From Betaproteobacteria bacterium (GTDB lineage Bacteria > Pseudomonadota > Gammaproteobacteria > Burkholderiales > Casimicrobiaceae), in NCBI GenBank assembly GCA_016704895.1, contig JADIZG010000065.1:1-64000 (forward strand): DNA of 64,000 nucleotides. The letters are read 5' to 3'. Shown piece after piece: positions 57,442-64,000 of the stretch. The notes below the pieces were generated by a model. The model ran no database searches, had not been told where the DNA came from, and saw only the letters and a program-made list of their open reading frames with translations. Every line of letters starts with the position of its first letter. The first letter of the stretch is position 1. Both the position numbers and the translations under genes were made by a program.

Positions 57442-57537
57442 GGGATCGGGAGGGGCGGACGAGGCGGCGAGTGTATCCGCCGCAGCGCCCGCATGTCACC
57501 CCGACGTGCGCCGCGTGCGCGGCACGCCGACCGGCGA

Positions 57538-58020
57538 TCAGCGCATCGAGGCACCGCGCGACTGGATCGCCGCGGCGGCGGGGGCGGTGATCCGGCCGAC
57601 CGGTCCCCGGACGACGGCGACGTCGGGCCGGGACTCGGAAGCGGGAGCCGCGGAGCCGGATCCGAAGATGCCCCCTTGAGGCGACGCGCCCGTCCCGATG
57701 CCCCTCGCGCCGTAGCTGGGAATGGCCGCGACGATCTCCTCGGTCGTGGCGGGACGCACGTCGGGGCCCTTGGCCGCCACCGGCACGCAGAAATCGGCTT
57801 CGAAGTACACGAGATGCTCGCCGCGCTCGCGCATGGCGGTGCGCCCTGGCGACGCGGGGTCGGCCGCGCTTTCGAACGGCAGGGCAGTGCCGCGATAGAC
57901 GACCTCGCCCTGGCGGTCGTAGACGGTGAAGCACGTGGGCGCGGCCATGGCCGCGGGCGCAACCGCGGCGGCCGCGAACGCGGTGGCCGCGGCGAAGGCT
58001 CGAACGCTGATCCTGCTCAT
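57538..58020 (-). CDS. Exported protein of unknown function
   Basis: The 160-residue protein has a signal peptide (to about residue 26, AAMAAP), then TCFTVYDRQGEVVYRGTALP, a pattern seen in small periplasmic proteins of Betaproteobacteria. The C-terminal 60 residues are rich in Gly, Ala and Ser, without motif. It lies 67 bases after the DUF5666 gene on the same strand and may be co-transcribed. Confidence 0.65.
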   Translation of the reverse strand: MSRISVRAFAAATAFAAAAVAPAAMAAPTCFTVYDRQGEVVYRGTALPFESAADPASPGRTAMRERGEHLVYFEADFCVPVAAKGPDVRPATTEEIVAAIPSYGARGIGTGASPQGGIFGSGSAAPASESRPDVAVVRGPVGRITAPAAAAIQSRGASMR

Positions 58021-58087
58021 GCTCCTCCTCCGGCCGGTCTCCGGCCCTCCGCAGGCGGACCCTGCCGCCGAACGTGACGATCGTACA

Positions 58088-60175
58088 TCAGCGGAACTTG
58101 ATTTCCTTCGCCTTGACGACGGCGCCCTGCAGCAGGCCCTTCACCTCGACCGAGCGTCCGTTCGCGAGGTCGGATGCCTGTCCGTCCTCGAACTTCGCGC
58201 CGCTCGCGTCGATCGTCCGGCTCGCCACGGCGAAGCTCGAGACCGAGACGAAAGCAGAGATCGTGCCCTTGAGCTCGACCTCCTCGGCCTCGGGCGCATC
58301 CTCGAACTCGACGCGCGTCGCCTTCAGCACGCCGGCGACGAGCGGTCCCTTCACCTTGACGCGCCGTCCCACGGCGAGGTCGGTCGCGGTGCCGTCGCTG
58401 AACGAGGCCGCCGTCGCGTCCACGGTCCGTCCCGACACCTGGAACGACGCGACCGACGTGTAGCTCTGGATCGCGCCCTCGATCTCGAGCACGTCGCCGG
58501 TCTGCACCGGTGCGAACGTCACGCGCGTCGCGCGAAGCACGCCGCCCGTGAGGTTCCCGGCAACCTCGACGCTGCGGCCGTTGGCGAGATCCGGCGCCGA
58601 ACCGTTCTCGAACGTCGCGGACGACGCGTCGACGGCCTGCCCGGCGACCAGGAAGCTCGAGCGCGACACGAACCCGCTGATCGTCCCGGAGATCGTGGTG
58701 CTCCCGGTCCCGGGCGACGGTTCCGGGACGCTCACCTCGACTTTCGTCGCGACGAGGATGCCGGCCGCGAGCGTGCCCTCGGCCTCGACGCGCACGCCGA
58801 CGGCGAGATCGCTCGCGCGACCGTCGTCGAAGCTCGCGCCGCTCGCGTTCACGCGCTGGCCGGCGACCGTGAAATCCGCGACCGAGACGAACGCGGTCAC
58901 CGTCCCCGCGACCTTGACCGTCGCGCCGCCCGGTGCGGGCGCGTCGGTGGCACGACGCTCGACGCGCTGGGCGGTCCACCCGGCCGGGCCCTGTGCGACC
59001 TTCACGGTGACACGGTCGCCGACGCGAAGCTTCGCCAGCGAGAAGCCGGGCTCCGGCGCGGCCGAGCGGTCCTCGAATTGCGTCGAGGCGACGACGCCGA
59101 TCCGATCGCCGCCGACGGTGAACGCGCTGCCCGGAACGTCGACGCCCTGCACCGTCCCGTCGAGCTCCGCCGTCGCGACTTCCTCGAATTCCACCTGCGT
59201 CGCGATGACGACGCCGTTCTCGAGGCGACCTTCCACCTCGACCCGCACGCCGTTCGCGAGCGAACTCGCCGAGCCGTCTTCGAACGTCGCCGAGCGCGCA
59301 TCGACCGGCTGGCCGTTGACGCGGAACGATCCGAGGTCCACGAAGTCGCTCACGAAGCCCTCGAGCTCGACGCGCTGCGCGTTCTGGCCCGGGAGCGGCG
59401 CCGGGACGATCGCGATCGCGGTCGCGGTCACGGTACCGCCTGCCACCGGCACGCTGCCGGTGACGCGCACCGACGCGCCGTTCGCGAGGCCGCCGGGCAC
59501 CGATGCGGGCGCCATGCCCGCGTAGTCGACCGCCTGCGTGCCGACGGCGAACCGCCGCGCCGTCGTGTCGAGCGACGACACCGTTCCCACGACTTCCACC
59601 GGGACGATCGCCGGTGGCGCCTCGGCGCTGACGCGGATCCAGCTCGCATACAGGTCCGCCGGTCCGGACCGGAGCCCGCTCACCTCGACCTTCTGCCCGA
59701 GCAGCGCCTCGAACGTCCCGCCCTCGAACACCGTGAGGCCGTCGGTGCGCACGCGCTGGCCGAGCAGCGTGAAGGTGCGCGCCGTCGCGTCGACGCCGTC
59801 GATGACGCCGATGATCTCGGCGCTGTAGCTCACCGCGGTCGCGGTCGCGGTGCCGTCGGCGTTCACTCGACCGTCGAGGGCGACGACCATGCCGACCCGG
59901 AGGTCGGCGGCACTCGCCGCGGCGCCGTTGACGGTGATCGCCGCGGTGGAGATCGAGACGGTCTGGCCGGTCACCACGATCGACCCTGGCGCGGTCGCGG
60001 TGATGATGCCCGACGAGAGCAGGCGCGCGTCGCCGGTACCGACGATGCCTCCGCTGGCGAGTTGCGTCGAGCCGCCGCCGCAGCCGGCAAGCGTGGCGAG
60101 GGCGCCCAGGAGTACCGCGAGGACGAAGGCGCGGCGGCCGGAATCACGTGTCTGATTGGCGTTCATGGAGGTCAT
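58088..60175 (-). CDS. DUF5666 lipoprotein with about nine tandem repeats
   Basis: The 695-residue lipoprotein has a lipobox ending ATLAGC (C32) and then about nine tandem DUF5666 units of 65-80 residues. The best units contain GTISxFVSxSSFxVxG, then VDASxATFEDGSA and DLANGRSVEVxG. Each would form an OB-like beta-barrel, giving a long rod on the outer or inner membrane. Function unknown. Its ATG overlaps the TGA of the DUF6502 gene by four bases, so the two are translationally coupled. Confidence 0.9.
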   Translation of the reverse strand: MTSMNANQTRDSGRRAFVLAVLLGALATLAGCGGGSTQLASGGIVGTGDARLLSSGIITATAPGSIVVTGQTVSISTAAITVNGAAASAADLRVGMVVALDGRVNADGTATATAVSYSAEIIGVIDGVDATARTFTLLGQRVRTDGLTVFEGGTFEALLGQKVEVSGLRSGPADLYASWIRVSAEAPPAIVPVEVVGTVSSLDTTARRFAVGTQAVDYAGMAPASVPGGLANGASVRVTGSVPVAGGTVTATAIAIVPAPLPGQNAQRVELEGFVSDFVDLGSFRVNGQPVDARSATFEDGSASSLANGVRVEVEGRLENGVVIATQVEFEEVATAELDGTVQGVDVPGSAFTVGGDRIGVVASTQFEDRSAAPEPGFSLAKLRVGDRVTVKVAQGPAGWTAQRVERRATDAPAPGGATVKVAGTVTAFVSVADFTVAGQRVNASGASFDDGRASDLAVGVRVEAEGTLAAGILVATKVEVSVPEPSPGTGSTTISGTISGFVSRSSFLVAGQAVDASSATFENGSAPDLANGRSVEVAGNLTGGVLRATRVTFAPVQTGDVLEIEGAIQSYTSVASFQVSGRTVDATAASFSDGTATDLAVGRRVKVKGPLVAGVLKATRVEFEDAPEAEEVELKGTISAFVSVSSFAVASRTIDASGAKFEDGQASDLANGRSVEVKGLLQGAVVKAKEIKFR

Positions 60176-61119
60176 CGGGCTGAGGATTCGGGGGACGGCG
60201 GCCCCCCCGAGCCGCCTGCTTGGGTCCCGGCGCGCTCGCGCACGGGCTCGGCGTGGAAGAACACGCCCAGCCGGATGCGCATGCGCTCGCCCGGCTTGGG
60301 CGGATCGTCGCGCTCGAGCGCCATGCCGTCGACGTTGATCGCCTGCAGAGCGCCCATCGCGAGCGTCTCGGCGCGTTCGGCGAGTTTCGCGACGGCGGCC
60401 GGCGACAGCTCGTCGTAGTAGACGCTGCGCTCGAGCATCGGCGGGCCGGTGCCCGCGAGGTTGTGCACGCCGGCGGCGAGGTGGTCGTGCAGCGCCTCGC
60501 CGAAGTAGTAGGCCTTCGCGTCGAGCTCCTTGCCCGGCACGAAGCCACGCGTGACGAGGTGCACGCGGTCGTTCGCGTCGACCTCCGCGACGCCCAGCCG
60601 CTCCAGCTCGTCGAGCACCGAGCGCGGGCGCACGTTCTTGCTCACCGATTCGACCAGCGCGGCGAACGAACGCTCGCCCCCCGCGCGCGGCGTGCGCGGC
60701 AGCGCGAGCGGGCGGCCCTTCGCGTCGCAGTAGGCGCGCTCGCCCAGCCAGCGGGCGACGATCTGCGTGCCCAGCGTGAGCCCCGGCGGCGTCTCGTCCG
60801 CCGGCGCGGGTTCGCGCAGCAGGCGCCGGATGTCTTTGCGGTGGACGCCCGTCAGCAGCGTGAGTCGGCTGTCGGTCGGGCGCTTGCCGCCCAGCGAGAA
60901 CTCGTCCGCCGCGGTCTCGACGTAGACCTGCTTCAGCAGTTCGGTCAGGAACGGGTAGGTGATGCCCTGGCCGACGAGCAGCCTCACGAGCGGGCGGAGC
61001 AGGCGCCGGACGGCCGCGACGACGGAGTCGCGCGGCGCGAGGGGCGGGGCTTCGGCAGGGGGCAACGGCTTGCGCATTCGCGCAGGGGTCCGGGGGACAA
61101 ATGCGGGAAAGTTTCCCAC
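60172..61119 (-). CDS. DUF6502 family protein
   Basis: The 315-residue cytoplasmic protein begins MGNFPAFVPRTPARMRKPLP, with a helical core RLLRPLVRLLVGQGITYPFL and LTGVHRKDIRRLL, which looks like a winged-helix or DNA-binding segment, then VESVSKNVRPRSVLDELERL. DUF6502 proteins often accompany DUF5666 lipoproteins. The GTG at 61119 has AGGAGG six bases upstream and is preferred; ATG at 61077 is the alternative. A transcriptional role is inferred from the helix-turn-helix-like N-terminus. Confidence 0.75.
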   Translation of the reverse strand: MGNFPAFVPRTPARMRKPLPPAEAPPLAPRDSVVAAVRRLLRPLVRLLVGQGITYPFLTELLKQVYVETAADEFSLGGKRPTDSRLTLLTGVHRKDIRRLLREPAPADETPPGLTLGTQIVARWLGERAYCDAKGRPLALPRTPRAGGERSFAALVESVSKNVRPRSVLDELERLGVAEVDANDRVHLVTRGFVPGKELDAKAYYFGEALHDHLAAGVHNLAGTGPPMLERSVYYDELSPAAVAKLAERAETLAMGALQAINVDGMALERDDPPKPGERMRIRLGVFFHAEPVRERAGTQAGGSGGPPSPESSAR

Positions 61120-61120
61120 A
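61102..61120. promoter_or_regulatory. Palindrome at the DUF6502 start, possible operator
   Basis: TGCGGGAAAGTTTCCCACA has arms TGCGGGAAA and TTTCCCACA around a central G with one mismatch. It spans the GTG start of DUF6502 and would lie upstream of the alternative ATG at 61077, where it could act as an operator. Confidence 0.4.
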
Positions 61121-61198
61121 TTTCGCCTCCTGCCGCGAGGGGAATCGCCCCTGGCGAGCCTCCCGGCGCCCGCGCCCGCGTGCCGGGGTGCGAGGGCG

Positions 61199-62484
61199 CT
61201 ACCGCCCCCGGCCCAGCACGAGGTTCAGCAGGATCGCGCCGAACGTCGCGGTCCCGATGCCGCCCAGCGTGAATCCGGCGAGCCGGAGCGTGAAGTCGCC
61301 GGCGCCCAGCACCAGCGTCACGGCCGCGACGATCAGGTTGCGGTTGTCGGCGAAATCGACGCGGTTGTCGACCCAGATGCGGGCCCCTGCCGCGGCGATG
61401 AGGCCGAACACGACGATCGAGACGCCGCCCAGGACGGCCGCGGGGATCGCCTGGATCAGCGCACCGAACTTCGGCGAGAAGCCGAGGACGACGGCGATCG
61501 CCGCCGCGACGACGAACACCAGCGTCGAGTAGATCTTCGTGACCGCCATCACGCCGATGTTCTCGGCGTAGGTCGTGACGCCCGTCCCGCCGACGCTGCC
61601 CGCGATCATCGTGGCGACGCCGTCGCCGACGAACGCGCGGCCGATCATCGGATCGAGGTTGCGCCCGGTCATCGCGCCCACGGCCTTGAGGTGACCGAGA
61701 TTCTCGGCGACGAGGATCACGGCGACGGGCGCGATCAGCGCGATCGCGTTGCCGTCGAACACCGGCGCGGCGAAGCGCGGAGCGCCGATCCACGGCGCCG
61801 CGGCGATGCCTGCGAGCGCGATCGGCTTGCCCAGGCCCATGCCGTTCGCGAGGACGCCGTAGATCACGCACGCGAGGGCGAGCCCGACCAGGATCAGGAG
61901 ACGCTGGACGAGCCCGCGCGTGAACACCGCGATGCCGCCGACGCACAGGATCGTCATCACGGCCATCCACGCGTCGAAGGGCGTCGAGCTCGCGCCCTTC
62001 ACGGCGATCGGCGCGAGGTTCAGGCCGATCACGGCGACGACCGCGCCGGTGACGACCGGCGGCATGAGCCGCTCGATCCACGCCGTGCCGCTCGCCATCA
62101 CCGCGAAGCCGACGAGCGTGTAGACGAGCCCGCAGGCGACGATGCCGCCCAGCGCGACGGGCAGGTTCGCGTTCGGGCCCGCGCCCGCGTAGCCGGTCGC
62201 CGCGATCACGACGCCGATGAACGCGAACGAGGACCCCAGGTAGCTCGGCACCGGCCCTGCGTGATCGCGAAGAACACGAGCGTGCCGATGCCCGACATCA
62301 GCACGGCGACGTTGGGGTCGAAGCCCATCAGGAGCGGCGCGAGCACCGTCGCGCCGAACATCGCGACGACGTGCTGGGCGCCCATCGCGAACGTCTGCGG
62401 CCAGGGAAGCCGCTCGTCGGGCGCGATCACGCCCTCGGTCCTCACCGGCCATGCCGGAAAGCCTGCCGTCCCCATCGTCGCCAC
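61199..62484 (-). CDS. NCS2-family uracil/xanthine permease (frameshifted)
   Basis: The N-terminus (GVIAPDERLPWPQTFAMGAQ, VVAMFGATVLAPLLMGFDP) lies in one frame and the rest in another, with a break near 62253. The body has the NCS2 marks: ENLGHLKAVGAMTGRNLDP, GDGVATMIAGSVGGTGVTTYAEN and GGVSIVVFGLIAAAGARIW. It imports uracil or another nucleobase with protons; sequence places it near UraA/RutG. Repaired length is about 428 residues. TAGAAT on the minus strand at 62526-62521 could be its -10. Confidence 0.9.
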
Positions 62485-62739
62485 TCCCGGATGTGCGGTC
62501 GCCGTCGCCGCGGTGGCGGCATTCTAGGGGCAGTCGAGCATCCGCGGGTTGCGCAGCGCTTTCCTGCGGCGTCGTCCCGCGGATGCCGACGATCGACGAA
62601 CCGATGAAATCGGTCGTCAGGCAAGGCGGGAGGCGGACACCTTACCCCGCGTTACGGTGAGGCCGGGCCACGCCGCATGGCGGCGGCTCAGTGCATGATG
62701 CGCGCCGCGAACGATCGAGCGAACCGGCGGGACAGCGCC
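62485..62739. other. Spacer between the permease and the HExxH lipoprotein
   Basis: Apart from a possible minus-strand -10 (TAGAAT, 62526-62521) nothing was recognised in this 255-base interval. Confidence 0.3.
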
Positions 62740-63438
62740 CTAGCGCACCAGGTCGGGCGTCGCGCCGCAGGTGCGCGCGAGCATCTCGTATTCGCGGTCG
62801 GTGTCGACGGCGGCGTGCCGGAGGGCGAGGTCGTCGCGCGCGCGAGTCATGAACGCCTCGAGGTGCGTGGTCAGCTCGGCCCTCATCGAGTCCTGCACCT
62901 CCGCCATCGTCGGTGCGTAGCGCACGCCGCCTCCGACGAGCGCGTCGAGGTCGCGGGCGAGCAGGGGCACGACTTCCTCCCCGTAGCGTTCGAAGACCGC
63001 GACGTGCCTGTGCTCGTGCTCGAGGATGAGCGGCTCCCGGCAGGGGTCGCCGCGGTATTCGCGCGCGACGTAGACGGTCATCTCCGACGACGCGACCTCG
63101 ACGCGCACGCGGGGACGCGCGCAGGACCGTCCTCCGCGCGGGTCCTCGAGGCCGTCGAGCTCGAGCGTCGAGCGATAGCCGAACTGAGCGCGCGTGAGGC
63201 CCACCGTCCGGTGGTGCGCGGCCGCGGGCTCGGCGAACCGCTCGAGGTCCGCGTTGGCGAGCGAGAAGTTCTCGGTGACCGGTTTCGGGACGTGGACGAC
63301 GTCGATGCGGCCGGGCGGCAGCGATGCGCAGCGCGACTCGAAGCTCGCGAAGGGCGTGGCCGAGGCCAGGGCCGCGACGCGGTCGCAGCCAGCGAGCAGC
63401 GCGGCGGCTGCCAGGACGAGGGGGAGGGCGGGGTTCAC
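62740..63438 (-). CDS. HExxH lipoprotein, putative metallopeptidase
   Basis: The 232-residue protein has a lipobox ending LLAGC (C18) and an HExxH motif in ILEHEHRHVAVFE (141-145), typical of zinc metallopeptidases. The region before it, MTVYVAREYRGDPCREPL, precedes the zinc helix as in small peptidases. The likely third ligand was not identified, so activity is inferred. Cysteines 37, 106, 133 and 224 could form disulphides. Confidence 0.7.
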   Translation of the reverse strand: MNPALPLVLAAAALLAGCDRVAALASATPFASFESRCASLPPGRIDVVHVPKPVTENFSLANADLERFAEPAAAHHRTVGLTRAQFGYRSTLELDGLEDPRGGRSCARPRVRVEVASSEMTVYVAREYRGDPCREPLILEHEHRHVAVFERYGEEVVPLLARDLDALVGGGVRYAPTMAEVQDSMRAELTTHLEAFMTRARDDLALRHAAVDTDREYEMLARTCGATPDLVR

Positions 63439-63524
63439 CCGGCGATGCTACCCAAGCCCCGGCCGCCGCGCTCGTCCGGCGATCGGGCGTCCGGGGCCGA
63501 TGAGCGGCGTTGGCGGGGTGGCGA

Positions 63525-63535
63525 TGACAATGTCA
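63525..63535. promoter_or_regulatory. Short palindrome TGACAATGTCA between divergent genes
   Basis: Perfect inverted repeat TGACA-A-TGTCA in the 140-base spacer between the HExxH lipoprotein (minus) and the zinc-ribbon gene (plus). It may be an operator for a small dimeric regulator. Confidence 0.3.
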
Positions 63536-63608
63536 TAGTAGCGTACAACGACGGCCGCTGCCGGCCGTGCGCGCGTCCATGCAGGCCAAACGCCGAGACC
63601 AGCGCTCG

Positions 63609-64000
63609 ATGAAGTGCGCGATATGCCGCCAGCCCTCCGTGCCGGGCGAGCGCCTCTGCGCGCCCTGCAAGTCGGCGTTGAAGCGCGCACGCGACACGAC
63701 GGTCTCGGAGGCGATCCTCCCGCTGAGGCGTACGCGGCGGCGCCCGGGGCGCGACGGTGCGACCCCGCTCGACGCCGGCGCCTCCAGGGCCCCTTCCTCG
63801 TCGACCAGGGGATCGTGGGCAAGGCTGGCGGCGGTGGGCCTCGTGGCCGCGGTCGTGGTCGTCGCCGCCGGAACCTGGATCGCGCATTCCCGGAGTCCCG
63901 ACGGGACGGTCGCGCCACGCTATTCGGTGGGGCCGCCGGAGTCGAATGCCGAGACGATCAAGGCCGCGGCGAGCACCGACGCGCGCCTGACGCCGCTGCC
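63609..64000 (+). CDS. Zinc-ribbon single-span membrane protein, 3' end outside window
   Basis: The partial protein begins MKCAICRQPSVPGERLCAPC, a zinc ribbon (C3, C6, C17, C20), followed by KSALKRARDTTVSEA, a basic linker, a membrane helix (LAAVGLVAAVVVVAAGTWIA) and an extracytoplasmic start. This is the same plan as the gene at 55648, and the missing C-terminus may carry the CxGWWG motif. ATG at 63579 is an in-frame alternative start. The window ends before the stop. Confidence 0.75.
   Translation, partial: MKCAICRQPSVPGERLCAPCKSALKRARDTTVSEAILPLRRTRRRPGRDGATPLDAGASRAPSSSTRGSWARLAAVGLVAAVVVVAAGTWIAHSRSPDGTVAPRYSVGPPESNAETIKAAASTDARLTPL

Noticed and set aside
57926..60418. 830-residue plus-strand frame opposite DUF5666
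   Set aside because: Shadow of the repeated DUF5666 gene; its apparent repeats mirror those of the true gene.

Overview
The window is a high-GC chromosome segment (about 70% G+C by eye) that looks like an unplaced betaproteobacterium. The gene set fits that group: AceK, a DUF1631 protein, DUF4124, PsiF and KTSC proteins, periplasmic MsrA, a YpfJ-type zinc peptidase, and a DUF5666/DUF6502 pair. No tRNA, rRNA, CRISPR array, phage gene or insertion sequence was recognised. The consensus appears error-prone. At least twenty reading frames shift in mid-gene, including in housekeeping genes such as the RlmI-type methyltransferase, and a stretch of nearly 300 bases around 8.66-8.94 kb is almost pure G. 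Frame breaks are therefore described as probable sequence errors unless stated otherwise.

Layout. 0-3.7 kb (minus strand): DAHP synthase, a CYTH-CHAD protein and a YheT-type hydrolase cut by the window edge. 3.9-4.4 kb: a secreted PsiF protein with a clear terminator. 4.7-18.9 kb: a surface-glycan or glycosylation island. On the plus strand it holds GT2, a DUF2298/YYY membrane protein, GT4, a methyltransferase, a UbiA-type prenyltransferase and GT39. On the minus strand it holds an SMR/ArnE-like flippase candidate, a giant GT39-YYY fusion and an ArnC/GtrB-like GT2. At its right edge (19.0 kb) lies a secreted Thr/Pro-rich protein with a C-terminal membrane segment, a plausible acceptor. 19.5-22.8 kb: an RlmI-type methyltransferase, a ferritin-like/VIT1 metal transporter and an aldo-keto reductase. 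22.9-28.8 kb: an S9 peptidase, a DksA/TraR zinc-finger protein, Hsp20 behind a sigma-32-type promoter, KTSC, YIP1, MsrA and a small Cys/Met/His-rich exported protein. 28.8-35.8 kb: a peptide-type solute-binding protein, then a minus-strand run of aceK, a Tat-like deaminase, L-serine dehydratase, an MliC-like lipoprotein and a beta-hydroxyacid dehydrogenase.

36-44 kb: small envelope proteins, tandem palindromic repeats, a zinc-ribbon protein, a YpfJ peptidase, a quinone oxidoreductase, an esterase and an AhpD/peroxiredoxin pair behind an AT-rich regulated promoter. 44-53 kb: a SET-domain protein, a large unknown with an acetyltransferase-like segment, a truncated or fused AEC transporter, a Stf0 sulfotransferase, a TPR-GGDEF protein and DUF1631. 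53-57.5 kb: an exported subtilase flanked by two related small proteins ending in a Cys-x-GWWG-x-CP motif, then an SDR. 57.5-64 kb: secreted proteins, a nine-unit DUF5666 lipoprotein overlapping DUF6502, an NCS2 permease, an HExxH lipoprotein and the start of another zinc-ribbon membrane protein.

The most unusual content is the island at 4.7-19.8 kb. Two proteins with the YYYxG motif, known mainly from Chloroflexi and Archaea, sit with enzymes typical of polyprenyl-phosphate-sugar synthesis, flipping and transfer, next to a mucin-like Thr/Pro-rich surface protein.
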